A model generated the notes under the pieces. It was given only the letters and a program-made list of their open reading frames with translations. It did not search any database and had not been told where the DNA came from. From NCBI GenBank assembly GCA_003009755.1, contig PXUB01000047.1, positions 1-53,920 on the forward strand: 53,920 nucleotides of DNA, in the 5' to 3' direction. Source of the DNA: Thermoplasmatales archaeon SW_10_69_26 (GTDB lineage Archaea; Thermoplasmatota; SW-10-69-26). A program made the translations under genes and the position numbers. Of this stretch, positions 7,620 to 17,972 are shown in pieces; within the stretch, counting starts at the first letter, position 1, and each line of letters opens with the position of its first letter.

Positions 7620-9284
7620 ATGAGCGACGACAGCCCCGAGCTCGGTTCGGCACGCGAAGCGTGGGAGGAAGCCTACGAACAGCAGGGCGAGCGCGATGCC
7701 CTGTTCGAGACCACGTCCGGGAAGGAGGTGCCGCCGCTTCGTGGGCCCACCGACCAGGAGGGCTTCGATCCCGACGGGAAGCTCTCTCAGCCGGGCGAGT
7801 ACCCGTTCACCCGCGGCCCCTACGAGACGATGTACCGCGGCCGGCTGTGGACGATGCGCCAGTTCGCCGGTTTCGGGACGCCCGAGGAGACCAACGAGCG
7901 CTACCACTACCTGCTCGAGAACGGCCAGACCGGGCTGTCGGTCGCCTTCGACATGCCGACCCTGTACGGGTACGACTCCGATTCCGAGTACGCGCTCGGC
8001 GAGGTCGGGAAGTGCGGGGTCGCCATCGACTCGCTGGCGGACATGGAGACGCTGTTCGAGGGCATCCCTCTCGACGAGGTCTCCACCTCGATGACGATCA
8101 ACGCGCCTGCTCCGATGCTGTGGGCGATGTACCTCGCCATCGCCGAGAAGCAGGACGTGCCCTTCGAGGAGCTGCGCGGCACGATCCAGAACGACATGCT
8201 GAAGGAGTTCATCGCGCAGAAGGAGTGGGTCATGGGCCCCGAGCCCTCGATGAAGGTCGTGACGGACACGATCGAGTACGCGGTCGAGAACACGCCGAAG
8301 TGGAACGTGCTCTCGATCTCGGGCTACCACATCCGCGAGGCCGGATCCACGGCCGCCCAGGAGCTGGCGTTCACGCTCGCCGACGGGATGGAGTACGCCC
8401 GCTGGGCCGCCGACCGCGGTCTCGAACCCGACGAGTTCCTGCCGCAGTTCAGCTTCTTCTTCAACGCGCACAACGACCTCTTCGAGGAGGTCGCCAAGTA
8501 CCGGGCGGCTCGCCGCATCTGGGCCGACTTCACGAGGAACGAGCTCGGCGCCGAGAACCCGCGCTCGTGGAAGCTCAAGTTCCACACCCAGACGGCCGGC
8601 TGCTCGTTGACCGCCCAACAGCCGCTAAACAACATCGTGCGGACGACGGTGCAAGCGCTGGCCGGCGTGCTGGGCGGGACCCAGAGCCTGCACACGAACA
8701 GCTACGACGAGGCGCTGGCGCTCCCCAGCGAGCAGGCGGCTCGGGTGGCGCTCCGCACACAGCAGATCATCGCGCACGAGTCCGGCGTCGCGAACACGAT
8801 CGACCCGCTGGGCGGCTCCTACTACGTCGAGTGGCTGACCGACGAGCTCGAGGAGGAGGCCCGCTCGTACTTCGACGAGATCGAGGCCCAGGGCGGCCTC
8901 ATCCCGGCCGTCGAGAAGGGCTTCTTCCAGCGCGAGATCGCCCAGGCCTCTCACACCTACCAGCAGCAGACCGACGAGGGCGACCGCAAGATCGTCGGCG
9001 TCAACGCCTTCACCGAGGGCAACGACGAGGACGACATCGAGGTCCTGCACATCGACGCCGAGCAGGCTCGCGAGCGCCAGAACAAGCGCATCGAGGAGGT
9101 CAAGGCCGACCGCGACGAGAAGGAGGTTACCGACGCCCTGCACGCGTTCGAGGCCGCCTGCAAGGAGGGCGAGAACCAGATGCCCTACATCCTCGATTGC
9201 GTGAAGGCCTACGCCACCGTCGGCGAGATGTGCGAGGTCTGGCGCCGCGTCTACGGCGAGTACCGCGAGGACGCGGTGATCTAG
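7620..9284 (+). CDS. mcmA1: Methylmalonyl-CoA mutase large subunit, catalytic domain only
   Basis: 554 residues, the length of archaeal mutase subunits that contain only the substrate-binding TIM barrel and lack the C-terminal B12-binding domain. Conserved pieces include FTRGPYETMYRGRLWTMRQFAGFG, the active-site region ISGYHIREAGSTAAQELAF with the catalytic histidine, and the C-terminal IDPLGGSYYVEWLT. The enzyme interconverts succinyl-CoA and (R)-methylmalonyl-CoA by a cobalamin radical mechanism. The cobalamin domain must be encoded elsewhere, and no such gene lies in this window. A biotin ligase at 37302 is compatible with a biotin-dependent propionyl-CoA carboxylase in the same metabolism, but that is inference. 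Confidence 0.95.
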   Translation: MSDDSPELGSAREAWEEAYEQQGERDALFETTSGKEVPPLRGPTDQEGFDPDGKLSQPGEYPFTRGPYETMYRGRLWTMRQFAGFGTPEETNERYHYLLENGQTGLSVAFDMPTLYGYDSDSEYALGEVGKCGVAIDSLADMETLFEGIPLDEVSTSMTINAPAPMLWAMYLAIAEKQDVPFEELRGTIQNDMLKEFIAQKEWVMGPEPSMKVVTDTIEYAVENTPKWNVLSISGYHIREAGSTAAQELAFTLADGMEYARWAADRGLEPDEFLPQFSFFFNAHNDLFEEVAKYRAARRIWADFTRNELGAENPRSWKLKFHTQTAGCSLTAQQPLNNIVRTTVQALAGVLGGTQSLHTNSYDEALALPSEQAARVALRTQQIIAHESGVANTIDPLGGSYYVEWLTDELEEEARSYFDEIEAQGGLIPAVEKGFFQREIAQASHTYQQQTDEGDRKIVGVNAFTEGNDEDDIEVLHIDAEQARERQNKRIEEVKADRDEKEVTDALHAFEAACKEGENQMPYILDCVKAYATVGEMCEVWRRVYGEYREDAVI

Positions 9285-9375
9285 CGGGGTCGGTCGCCTC
9301 CCTCCTCCGCTCTCCGCGAGCCGAGGGCCCCGCCGGTGAGGGTTCTATGCAGTCCAGACGATCCCAGCCAGCGGC

Positions 9376-11185
9376 CTACGTCGCGCAGAGGTTGCCGAAG
9401 CCGTTGTCGACCAGCCACCCGCAGCTGCCGGGCTGCTCGATCGCGGTGGACAGACCCTCGGAGGCGGCGGTGTCGCTGCTGCTCTCGAGGGTTCGCTCAC
9501 CGGTGAGCAAGCCGCCCGAGCCCCACAGCAGCTGGCGGACGCGTTGGTCTTGCTCGAAGAACGTCTCGGCCAGGGGGCGCTCGGCGGGGGCCTGCCCGTT
9601 GGCGAGGCGGTCCCAGGCACGCTCGAGCGCGCCCTCGTTCACCACGCCGTAGCCCTGGTCGACGGGCGCGCTCGCTTGCGTGCTGGGCTCGGCACCGACC
9701 GCTGGCTGCGGGTCGGCCGGGCGGGCCTCGTGGAGCAGCTGCTCGCTGACCTCCTGGCGTTCGACCGTGAGCCCGTTGTCGTGGGACCGCTGCATGAGCT
9801 CGGCCCAATGCCCGATCGCGTTGGGCGTGGCCGCGCTCGTGCCGGAGTGCGAGTCGATGCCGGAGACGGAGGCGTGGTCGGCCGAGGGGACGGGCGTGGC
9901 GGCGATGGCGTCGACGGGGACGCAGTGCCACCAGGCGGGGTTCTCGCTGCCGGGCTCGGCGGCGCCGATGCGCGTCGCCGTGGGCGCCCCGGTGTAGCCG
10001 CTGGTGTACGTGGTGCAGTGGTCGGGGGCAAGGCCGGTCCCCGAGACGCCGTTGCCGGAGGCGACGTACACGGGCTTGCCGGCGTCGGTGGCCGTGTCGA
10101 TCGCCGTCTCGACGTCGGGGCCAAAGCCCAGCGGTTCGCTGGGGTAGGGCACGTTGGCGACGGTGCCGAGGCTGACCGTCATCGCGTCGATCCAGGGCTG
10201 TTGGGCAGCCCAGAAGAGGCCATCGTTGAACCCGCCGGCGGGCACCTCGACCGCGACCACGACGACGTCACCGTCGGCCTCGGCCAGGCTGGCGCCGGCG
10301 GCCAGCGCCGCGCTGCCGGTGCCGTGGCCGTCCTCGTCGAGGATGGCCCGGGTCCCGGCCTCGCCGCCCGTGGCGGCGTACTCGCCGAAGCTGATGCCGG
10401 CAGCTACGCGCGTCTGTGGGAAGGCGTACACGTGCTCGTCGAAGGTGTTGGCGTCCTGGTCGTAGCTGCTACGCTGCAGGCTGTTCCAGGTGTCGTTGTC
10501 GGCCTTCACCGCGGCGTCGTAGTCGTCGACGCCGAGGGAGAGGTCGACGGTCTGGGCATCGGAGGGGAACCCGTCGATCCACTGGCTGGGATGGTCGCCG
10601 AGGTTGGGGGCTGCGAAGACGTCGTGGTAGGGGTTGATGCCGGTGTCGACGACGGCGATCACGGTCTGCTCGTCGGCGGGATCGGCCGGGGTGACGTCGG
10701 CCAGCCCTCCGCCGGGTCCGCTCAGGGCGCCGCTGGTGGGGATCGGACGGGGGGCCGGCTCGCCGACGCCGAGGCTGAACAGGTAGGGGTGGCCGTCGAC
10801 GTAGGCGTACTCGAGGTAGTAGGTCCCGTCGCTGTCGGCCCTCGCGGTCAGGGTCGTCAGTTGGGTGTAGCCGACCGTGCAGCTGAACGCCAGCTCGGTC
10901 CCGTCGGCGGTCTTGATGTAGGCACACCCGAGGAGACCGTTGGCGCGGACCTCGATCGTGTCGCCGGCTTCGGCCTCGAAGGCGTAGTGGTCGCTCGTGT
11001 CGGTGGGGAAGCCCTCGAGCAGTCCGTCGTAGCTTTCCCCGGACGCGATCGTCACGTCGTCGGCCGGTTGCCCGGGGGCATCCCGACCGCTGCCGGCGTC
11101 GTCCTGGGGGGGCCAGGGCGCCCGCCGCCGTCCCAGCGATCGCAAGGAGACCTACCAAGCAGGCCGTCACCCATGCCCAGCGCAT
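9376..11185 (-). CDS. Secreted subtilisin-like serine protease (S8), frameshift in signal region
   Basis: The mature part carries the S8 triad: Asp in VIAVVDTGIN, His in EDGHGTGSAALAAG, Ser in GTSAATPNAIGHW, plus the oxyanion Asn in YVASGNG. Before the protease domain lies a 110-residue beta-rich PPC-like domain (SDHYAFEAEAGDTIEVRA). In this frame no signal peptide is visible. A perfect one (MRWAWVTACLVGLLAIAGTA, then AGALA) starts at ATG 11185 in another frame and meets the mature frame exactly at a run of seven G at 11106-11112. Removing one base joins them as ALA-PQDDAGSG. The gene is therefore probably intact and the run miscounted, although slippage or true mutation is possible. Reading only the uninterrupted frame would wrongly give a leaderless protein of 589 residues. 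Confidence 0.82.
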
Positions 11186-11306
11186 GGATCTGCAGCCGTC
11201 CGCGAGTGGTTAAGGTTGTCCTGTCCTGGACCGGTCACCGGCAGGTCGGTTCAGGCGAGTCGCGAAGCGAAGCCTTGAGGGGTGGCCAGCGTGGCTTGGC
11301 TGGCAC

Positions 11307-11942
11307 ATGGCGGACGAACAAGGGACGAGCGGGAACGGGGCCTCGCGCCCGGACCCCCAACGGGGCGAGGAGGGGCAGGCCTCGCCTTCCCGGTGGGCTC
11401 GGCGCTGCGAGGAAGCCAACGAAGAGACGCTGGCGGCCGCGATCGAGCAACAGGCCAAGCTCCGGCGGCGGACCCACGCCCAGGCCGACGAGCTCGTGGA
11501 GCGAGCCCGGACCTCGATGCGGTGGATCCGCAGCCTGTCGCTGGCCACGTTCGTCGTCGGCATCGTCCTGCTCGGGACGGCTCTCTCGTTGGCGGTCTCC
11601 GGGGGCGAGGCCAGCTCGGTGCTGGGGTTGGGGGCCACGGGCACGGCCTCGATGTTGGGGGTTCTGTTCTACCGGCCGATGGAGAGGATGCAGGAGGCGA
11701 CCTCGGATCTGGCCCAGCAGGAGACCCTGCTGCGCACCTGGGCGATCGGGGTCGATCTCGAGCTGATGGCGGCCGACACCTTCGAACCCGCCACCGTCCG
11801 GCAGGCGGCCGGTCGGCTGCAGCGATCGGCGGTGAGGTTGAGCCGATCGCTGGAGGCCCACGTCGAGGACGACGTCTCCCGCGACGGGATGGGCCCTGAC
11901 ACCGACAACGAGAGCCAGGCGACGGACGATGGGAACGCCTGA
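11307..11942 (+). CDS. Two-helix membrane protein with coiled coils, unknown function
   Basis: 211 residues. An acidic, disordered N terminus (residues 1-30) is followed by a charged helix (33-70, EEANEETLAAAIEQQAKLRRR). Two membrane helices come next, at about 77-99 (SLATFVVGIVLLGTALSLAV) and 102-121 (VLGLGATGTASMLGVLFY), separated by a short loop. A second amphipathic helical region (122-185) and an acidic tail end the protein. The pattern of a hairpin in the membrane between coiled coils resembles small helical-hairpin domains attached to signalling proteins, but I do not recognise the family. It is tandem with nothing and convergent with the GGCT-like gene. Confidence 0.6.
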   Translation: MADEQGTSGNGASRPDPQRGEEGQASPSRWARRCEEANEETLAAAIEQQAKLRRRTHAQADELVERARTSMRWIRSLSLATFVVGIVLLGTALSLAVSGGEASSVLGLGATGTASMLGVLFYRPMERMQEATSDLAQQETLLRTWAIGVDLELMAADTFEPATVRQAAGRLQRSAVRLSRSLEAHVEDDVSRDGMGPDTDNESQATDDGNA

Positions 11943-11957
11943 CGCTCGAGGGTCCCC

Positions 11958-12374
11958 TCAGCCCTCCGCGTCGAGGTAGGCGATCCAGTCGCCGGAGGGG
12001 ATCCGTGAGTTCGGCGGGGGCGTCTTGGTCCAGGCGTAGGTCCAGGCTTCATGGGTGGAGCCGTCGGCCACCTCGACCGGCAACCGGCGACGGTCGTAGG
12101 GGAGAGGGTCCCGGCCGCGGGCGCCCTCGTAGCGATCCAGGCGCCCTAGCCCCTCCGCTGGCTCGTGCACGAGCTCGTAGAGCTCCCCGTGCACCGGGCC
12201 CGGATCCTCTCCCGGGTGGATCAGGGCAGGGTAGGCGCCGAGGTCGTGGAGTTGACCGTGGACCCAGCCGTCGTCGATCGGGCGCGCGTGCTCGTCGAGG
12301 ATGGCACGGCCGGGGTTGGAGAAGCCCTCGCGGAGGGTCCCGTAGACGAACACGCGAGCGAGGTCGAGGGCCAC
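11958..12374 (-). CDS. Gamma-glutamylcyclotransferase-like (AIG2/GGCT fold) protein
   Basis: 138 residues from GTG 12374. The N-terminal VFVYGTLREG is the nucleotide-like binding loop of the GGCT fold, and GxYPALIHPGED, VHGELYEL and LDRYEGA are further family signatures. Members cyclise gamma-glutamyl compounds or act on related amide bonds; the substrate here is unknown. It begins 13 nt after the nusA stop and is probably the last gene of the RNA polymerase transcript. That position is normally taken in archaea by rps12 and rps7, which are absent here. Confidence 0.78.
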   Translation of the reverse strand: MALDLARVFVYGTLREGFSNPGRAILDEHARPIDDGWVHGQLHDLGAYPALIHPGEDPGPVHGELYELVHEPAEGLGRLDRYEGARGRDPLPYDRRRLPVEVADGSTHEAWTYAWTKTPPPNSRIPSGDWIAYLDAEG

Positions 12375-12387
12375 GGTCCCAGCGGGC

Positions 12388-12849
12388 TCAGTCCTCGGTC
12401 GCCTCGACCTCGCCCTCGTCGACGACGACCTGGTCGATGTCCGTGTGGCGGCTGACGAGCTCGCCACAGAGCTTCACGTTGCGGCCGGCCTTCCCGATCG
12501 CCCGGCCCTTGTCCTTGGGAGCGACCTTGACGCGCGCGACGAGCGTGCCATCGCGGCGCTCCTGCATCTCGACGCCCTGCGTGTCGTGCGGGCGGAAGTA
12601 GTTGAGGACGAGCTCCTTGGGGTCCTCGCTGAACGCGACGACGTCGATCGTCATCCCCATCTTGTCGCGGATGTTCTGCAGGCGGGAGCCGCCCTTGCCG
12701 ACGGCCTTGCCGACCTGGTCGTCGGGGATGAGCACGACGAGGCGCTCGTCCTCCTCGGACTCGACCAGGTCGATCACGTCGACGCCGGAGAGCTCCTCGA
12801 ACGTCGAGAAGAGCTCCATGGACCGGCGGTCGATCTTGCGCTCGGTCAT
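12388..12849 (-). CDS. nusA: NusA-like transcription factor (two KH domains)
   Basis: 153 residues consisting of two KH domains. The GxxG loops are VGKAVGKGGSRLQNIRDKMG (about residues 45-65) and KGRAIGKAGRNVKLCGEL (about 113-130). Archaeal NusA lacks the S1 and N-terminal domains of the bacterial protein, so this length is normal. It is thought to bind nascent RNA and take part in transcription termination or antitermination. The start ATG overlaps the rpl30e stop (ATGA). The position directly after rpoA2 and rpl30e is the conserved archaeal order. Confidence 0.95.
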   Translation of the reverse strand: MTERKIDRRSMELFSTFEELSGVDVIDLVESEEDERLVVLIPDDQVGKAVGKGGSRLQNIRDKMGMTIDVVAFSEDPKELVLNYFRPHDTQGVEMQERRDGTLVARVKVAPKDKGRAIGKAGRNVKLCGELVSRHTDIDQVVVDEGEVEATED

Positions 12850-13154
12850 GCCGATCGCTTCGCGGCCTCGAGGATGTCGGATTCCCCGGGGTCGAGGATG
12901 GCGGCGGCGGACACGGAGAACGGTTCCCCCAGCGCCGGACCGAGTTCGACGTTGGTCCCCGGGAACTCGACAATGGGGACGCGGTGCTCGTCGGCGGCTT
13001 CCAGCACGCCCTCGCGGTGCTTGTCCGGCATGTTGCGGGCGAGGATGACCGCCTCGGCCTCCTCGTCGCTGACCGCGTCGCTGGTTTCCTTGTATCCGAA
13101 CTGCACGCTACCGGTCTTGGCTGCGGTCCGTAGGGCTCGCGAGATGTCGACCAT
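12846..13154 (-). CDS. rpl30e: 50S ribosomal protein L30e
   Basis: 102 residues of the L7Ae/L30e fold: MVDISRALRTAAKTGSVQFGYKETSDAV at the start, ILARNMPDKHREGVLEAADEHRVPIVEFPG in the middle and an LGEPFSVSAAAILDPGESDIL end. It is a large-subunit protein binding kink-turn RNA. It lies 6 nt after rpoA2 and overlaps nusA by 4 nt, a conserved archaeal arrangement. L7Ae itself differs in its RNA-contact loop, so L30e is the better call given the operon position. Confidence 0.93.
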   Translation of the reverse strand: MVDISRALRTAAKTGSVQFGYKETSDAVSDEEAEAVILARNMPDKHREGVLEAADEHRVPIVEFPGTNVELGPALGEPFSVSAAAILDPGESDILEAAKRSA

Positions 13155-13160
13155 CGTTGA

Positions 13161-15188
13161 TCACTCCTCCTCGACAGGGGTTGCCTCGGCGGGCTCGCCG
13201 GCTTCCTCTTCGTCGGCGGGCGGGGCCTGTTCACCGTCGGCCGCTTCGCCCTCTTCCTCGTCTTCGCGTTCGGCCAGCTCGTCCTCGCTGGCCATGTGCT
13301 CGGGCAGCTCCGGCATCTCGAAGTCCGGGAGCTCGGCGTCCTTGAACGCGTCGGTGTTGGCGGAGAGCTCGACGGCGCCGGTGCCGAGGCGGACCGGCTG
13401 GCCGACGATCACGTTCTCGGCGACGCCCTTGAGGGGGTCGCGTTCGCCGATGACGGCCGCTTCGAGCAGGTGGTTCACCGTGATCTCGAAGGCGGCGCGC
13501 GCGAGCACGGACGGCTTCTCGCCGCTGATGCCGTGGCGGCCGATCGGGCGGATCGTGCCGTCGGCGGTCATCACGTCGGCGACCAGCATCAGGTGGCGCT
13601 GGTCGACGTTGAGGCCCTGTTCTTCGAGGGTCTTGTTCGCCTCGCGGATGATCCCGCGGCGGGCGGCCTCGATGCCCAGGACCTCGTTGATCTCTCGGAA
13701 GTTGTTCGTGGTGGTCCGGGAGGTGTCGACACCGTCCACGGCCATCACGGCGGCGAGGTTGGATCCCTCGGTGTAGATGACCCACTCGTCGCCGGCCTTG
13801 CGGATGATCACGCGCTCGATGTCGCTGATGCCCTTGATCTTGAGGTTGCGGACCTCCTCGCTGACCGACAAAAGCTGCCGGTAGGAGGATTCCTCGGGCG
13901 TGAGGACGTAGGTGTCGCCCTCCTGGTCGATGTCGATGTCCTTGACACCGACGAGCTCGTCCTCGATCTCCTCGACCTCGATGAACTTGCGGTCGAGGTG
14001 GCGGGGGACCGGGCGGACGTTGACGGTCCCGGTCCCGAGATCGATGTCGACGTCGGCGACGTCCTTGAGCAGGGTCGTCTCGATCCGGGTGCCGACCTCG
14101 CGGACGGCGTCCTCGTCGTCGGGGACGTCCTCGTCGATGTAGACCTCCATCATCGGCGTCGACGGCGTGCGGCGGGCGTCCACGATCTCGATGAACCGCG
14201 GCAGGCCCTGCGTCACGTCGATCTCGGCGACGCCGGCGTAGTGGAAGGTGTTCATCGTCATCTGCGTGCCCGGCTCACCGATGCTTTGCGCGGACACGAT
14301 GCCGGCGGCCTCGGTGGAGTCGATGCGGTTGGCGTGGTACTCCTCCTCGGCGCGGCGCAGGATCTCCTCGAGCTCCTCGCGGGTGCCGTCGGTGTCCTGC
14401 CAGTGGACCGCGATGTCGGAGATGACGCTGGCGGGCAGGTCGACGCTTTCCATCTCGTCCATGACCTCGGCGATCTCGTCCTCGAGATCGGAGGTTTCCC
14501 GGACGGGGTACATCTCCTCGGACTCGGCGACCTCGATCATGCGGTCGCTGGGCGACAACGGCTCGTCGCCGACCTCCTGCTTGATGTTGTCGGCCAGACG
14601 GGAGTGGATGCCCTCGATGAGCGCGAGCTCGGCGGTGGTGGCGCGCCGCAGATCGTAGCGGGTTCGATAGCCGGCGTCCCAGATGTTCTGGGACTTCTTC
14701 ACGCCGACGCCGTCGAACTCCTGGAACGTCTTGAGGGCCTCCTCCTCGTTGATAACCTGGTCCTTGATGCGCTCGGCCAGGGCCTCGCCGACGTCGGGGA
14801 CGGCGGCCAGCTCCTGGTAGCGCACGCGCTTGAGGTCGTCGCGGGAGGTGATGCCGGCCTCGTTCAGGGATTCGGCGGCCTCGGGCGTCATGCCCTGCAG
14901 CTCCATCATGTCCGCCAGGGTGTCCGGCACGGACTTGACGGCCTGCAGCTCGTCGAGGCCGTCCTTGATCGATTCGGCCAGCTTGGGGCCGATGCCCTCG
15001 GCTTCGGCGATGTCGTCGGCCGTGGCGTCGCTGAGGTCCTCCAGGGATCCGAACCCGGCTTCCCACAGCGCCTCGGCCTTGAGCTCGCCGATGCCCGGCA
15101 GCTCCTCGAACGCGGAGACGGCGTCCTCGCGGGTGATCTCCTCGTCGGGTTCCTCCGGCTCCTCGGTCTCGTTCTCGTCTTCGGCCAT
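13161..15188 (-). CDS. rpoA2: RNA polymerase subunit A'' with N-terminal helix-hairpin-helix extension
   Basis: 675 residues, against about 390-400 in most archaea. The catalytic core starts near residue 250; [27 protein letters not shown] at about 293-319 forms the trigger-loop region, and the rest of the C-terminal jaw and clamp is present. Residues 1-20 are acidic. Residues about 28-205 form three tandem helix-hairpin-helix units: LPGIG with [23 protein letters not shown] with [12 protein letters not shown], and [12 protein letters not shown] with [12 protein letters not shown]. Such repeats usually bind double-stranded DNA without sequence specificity. The last 60 residues are acidic and Pro-rich. 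The ATG directly abuts the A' stop codon. The reading frame is continuous, so the extension is not an artefact of start choice. Confidence 0.96.
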   Translation of the reverse strand: MAEDENETEEPEEPDEEITREDAVSAFEELPGIGELKAEALWEAGFGSLEDLSDATADDIAEAEGIGPKLAESIKDGLDELQAVKSVPDTLADMMELQGMTPEAAESLNEAGITSRDDLKRVRYQELAAVPDVGEALAERIKDQVINEEEALKTFQEFDGVGVKKSQNIWDAGYRTRYDLRRATTAELALIEGIHSRLADNIKQEVGDEPLSPSDRMIEVAESEEMYPVRETSDLEDEIAEVMDEMESVDLPASVISDIAVHWQDTDGTREELEEILRRAEEEYHANRIDSTEAAGIVSAQSIGEPGTQMTMNTFHYAGVAEIDVTQGLPRFIEIVDARRTPSTPMMEVYIDEDVPDDEDAVREVGTRIETTLLKDVADVDIDLGTGTVNVRPVPRHLDRKFIEVEEIEDELVGVKDIDIDQEGDTYVLTPEESSYRQLLSVSEEVRNLKIKGISDIERVIIRKAGDEWVIYTEGSNLAAVMAVDGVDTSRTTTNNFREINEVLGIEAARRGIIREANKTLEEQGLNVDQRHLMLVADVMTADGTIRPIGRHGISGEKPSVLARAAFEITVNHLLEAAVIGERDPLKGVAENVIVGQPVRLGTGAVELSANTDAFKDAELPDFEMPELPEHMASEDELAEREDEEEGEAADGEQAPPADEEEAGEPAEATPVEEE

Positions 15189-17972
15189 CTACTCGGCCCC
15201 CTCGAAGTCGTCGGGGTTCTGGATGTCCATCTCGTCCTGCAGCGAGCGCATGAGCTCGGCATCCTGGCTGTCGTAGGCGTCCTCGTCGACCTGTTCGACG
15301 GGTTCGTCCTCGGCGGTCTCGCCGACGACATCGGACACGATCTGGGTGACGTTCACCGGTTTGCCACGGTGGCTCTTCGTCGGGTCGATGCCGTCCTCGC
15401 CGTACATGAACTGGATGACGGTGCCGACCGTGTTGCGGACCGTGCCGTCGTACTCGACGCGCAGGTCCTCGAGCGCGTTGATCAGCCGGCGCTGCATGTA
15501 TCCGCTGCGGGCTGTACGCACGGCCGTGTCGACCAGGCCCTCGCGTCCACCCATCGAGTGGAAGAAGAACTCGGTCGGGGACAGGCCGTCCTTGTAGGAT
15601 GACTCGACGAAGCCCTTGGCGTCGGCCCCCAGGTCGCCGCGTTCGAAGTGCGACAGGGTGCGGTCCTCGTACCCGCGCGTGATGCGCTCTCCGCGCACGG
15701 CTTGCTGGCCGACGACGCCGGCCATCTGGGAGAGGTTGAGCATCGAACCGCGGGCACCGGACCGGGCCATGATGACGCTGGGATTCTCCATGCCGAGGTG
15801 CTCCCCGGCGATCTTCCCGGCTTGGTCGCGGGCTTCGCCCAGCTCCTGCATGATCTTGAGCTCGAGCGTCTCCTCGAGCCCTCGGCCCGGCATCTGCTCG
15901 AGTTCGCCCTCCTCGAACTGGCGGATGAGGTCCTCGACGTTGTCGCGGGCCTCCTGGACGTTGTCGTCGATCTGTTGCTGGGCTTGGGCCGGGATGTCCT
16001 CGTCGTCGATCGCCGTCGAGAAGCCGTCGTGCATGATGGCGCCCAGCACGAGCCGCGTCATGCGGTCGATGAACTCGCGCGTGAACGAGGCGCCGTGGCG
16101 GCGGATGATGCGGTTGATGAACTCGCCCTGGAAGGCGCCGATCGACTTCTCGTCGATGGTGCCGGCGACCAGCTCGCCGTCCTCGACGACGACGTAGCCG
16201 TCGAACTCGCAGCCTTCGCCGGTCTCGGGGTCCCACGGGTCGCAATCCTTGTGCGGGCAGATCTCCGAGCGGTACTTCAGGTTCAGATCGGACGGGAGCA
16301 GCAGGCTGAAGATCTGCTTGCCCGTGAAGTACTCGGTCCCGTCCTCGACCTTGTCCGGTTCGGGCAGCTCGGACTGGAAGCGGGCCCGGGACAGGATGTC
16401 CAGGGCCTCCTTCTTGGCGTAGTGCTTGTGCTTGTGGGTGAGCACGAAGCCGCCGGACACCTCGTCGTGGATGCCGCCCACGATCGGGCCACCGAAGCGG
16501 GGGGACAGGATGTGCTCCTGCACGCGCATCAGGATCTTGGCCTCGGCGCGGGCCTCCTCGCTTTGCAGCACGTGGAGGTTCATCTCGTCGCCGTCGAAGT
16601 CCGCGTTGTACGGCGGGCACACGGAGAGGTTGATGCGGAACGTCTTGGCGGGCATCACGCGCACCTCGTGCGCCATGATGCTCATCCGGTGCAGCGAGGG
16701 CTGCCGGTTGAACAGCACGATGTCGCCGTCGACGAGGTGTCGTTCGATCGTGTACCCGGGTTCCAGACGCAGCGCGAGGTTCTCGGCGTTGAGCTCGGTG
16801 ACCTTCAGGCGTCGACCGTCGGGCCGGACGACGTAGTTGGCACCAGGATGCTCCTTGGGGCCGTTCTTCACGAACTCTCGCGCCACGTCGATGTTGTACG
16901 GGGTGACGTTGAGCGGGACCGTGAGCTCGAGCGCGCTGGCCTCGGGCACGCCGACGTCGTTGATCGAGATGTTCGGGTCCGGCGAGATCACGGTCCGAGC
17001 CGAGAAGTTGACGCGCTTCCCGGAGAGGTTCTGCCGGAAACGGCCCTCCTTGCCTTTCAGGCGCTGGCTCAGGGTCTTGAGCGGGCGCCCGGAGCGGTGG
17101 CGAGCCGGCGGGATGCCGCTGGACTCGTTGTCGATGCAGGTCGTGATGTGGTACTGCAAAAGCTCCCAGAGGTCCTCGACGATGAGCTGGGGAGCACCGG
17201 CGTCGCGGTTCTCCTGCAGGCGCTGGTTGATGCGGAGAACGTCCACGAGCTTGTGCGTGAGGTCGTCCTCGGAGCGTTCGCCGCTCTCCAGCGTGATCGA
17301 GGGCCGCATCGTTACCGGCGGCACCGGCATCACGGTGAGGACCATCCACTCGGGCTTGGCGACGTCCGGGTTGAGGCCCAGCAGCTCGGCCTCCTCGGGG
17401 CGGACACGCTCGAGCCACTCGCGGATGTCGACCGGCGTGAGCTTGTGGCCCTCCTCGCGGTAGGTGCTCGGCTTGTCGAACTCGACCTTCTTCTGGATCT
17501 CACCGCAGTGAACGCACTCGTGACCCGACTTGCCACGGGTCTCCTTCTTGATCGTCTTCTTGATGAGCTCCCAGACGTCGCGGTTCTGGGTGCGCCACTC
17601 CTCCATCGTGGCGTGGTAGTCCTCGATCTCGGAGTCGGTCGCCAGCATGCGGCCGCAGTTGCGGCAGGTGGACCGCAGGATGTTGCGGATCATCCAGTTG
17701 TAGCCGACGTGGATGACGGGCATGGCCAGGTCGATGTGGCCGAAGTGGCCCGGGCAATCGCCCACGGTGTTGCCGCAGGTCTTGCAGCGCAGGCCGGGTT
17801 CGATGACGCCCAGGCGGGGGTCCATGAGCCCCATCTCGATCGGGAACCCGTCGTCGTCGTAGGTGTCGGCCGTGATGATCTTCGTCGCCGACATCGAGCG
17901 GATCTCCTGGGGGCCCAGGAGGCCGAACTGGATGTCGCCGATCTTCTTGGGGGTGCTTGCGACGTTCCTCAT
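15189..17972 (-). CDS. rpoA1: RNA polymerase subunit A'
   Basis: 927 residues. The N-terminal zinc site is [18 protein letters not shown], a second Cys cluster is CRNCGRML with HECVHCG, and the catalytic magnesium loop [10 protein letters not shown] lies near the middle. The bridge-helix region and [26 protein letters not shown] are intact. It forms the large half of the beta'-like subunit and is completed by A''. It overlaps rpoB1 by 4 nt (ATGA) and touches rpoA2 with no gap, so translation is coupled. One cysteine-rich loop, [21 protein letters not shown], lies in the middle of the chain. Confidence 0.98.
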   Translation of the reverse strand: MRNVASTPKKIGDIQFGLLGPQEIRSMSATKIITADTYDDDGFPIEMGLMDPRLGVIEPGLRCKTCGNTVGDCPGHFGHIDLAMPVIHVGYNWMIRNILRSTCRNCGRMLATDSEIEDYHATMEEWRTQNRDVWELIKKTIKKETRGKSGHECVHCGEIQKKVEFDKPSTYREEGHKLTPVDIREWLERVRPEEAELLGLNPDVAKPEWMVLTVMPVPPVTMRPSITLESGERSEDDLTHKLVDVLRINQRLQENRDAGAPQLIVEDLWELLQYHITTCIDNESSGIPPARHRSGRPLKTLSQRLKGKEGRFRQNLSGKRVNFSARTVISPDPNISINDVGVPEASALELTVPLNVTPYNIDVAREFVKNGPKEHPGANYVVRPDGRRLKVTELNAENLALRLEPGYTIERHLVDGDIVLFNRQPSLHRMSIMAHEVRVMPAKTFRINLSVCPPYNADFDGDEMNLHVLQSEEARAEAKILMRVQEHILSPRFGGPIVGGIHDEVSGGFVLTHKHKHYAKKEALDILSRARFQSELPEPDKVEDGTEYFTGKQIFSLLLPSDLNLKYRSEICPHKDCDPWDPETGEGCEFDGYVVVEDGELVAGTIDEKSIGAFQGEFINRIIRRHGASFTREFIDRMTRLVLGAIMHDGFSTAIDDEDIPAQAQQQIDDNVQEARDNVEDLIRQFEEGELEQMPGRGLEETLELKIMQELGEARDQAGKIAGEHLGMENPSVIMARSGARGSMLNLSQMAGVVGQQAVRGERITRGYEDRTLSHFERGDLGADAKGFVESSYKDGLSPTEFFFHSMGGREGLVDTAVRTARSGYMQRRLINALEDLRVEYDGTVRNTVGTVIQFMYGEDGIDPTKSHRGKPVNVTQIVSDVVGETAEDEPVEQVDEDAYDSQDAELMRSLQDEMDIQNPDDFEGAE

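Noticed and set aside
5363-9652. Very long plus-strand open frame (1429 codons) over the PKD and mutase genes
   Set aside because: It is antisense to the PKD gene and out of frame with the mutase; low-complexity Val/Gly/Arg/Asp composition typical of shadow frames in GC-rich DNA.
14275-17418. 1047-codon minus-strand frame overlapping rpoA1/rpoA2
   Set aside because: Arginine-rich shadow of the polymerase genes in another frame.
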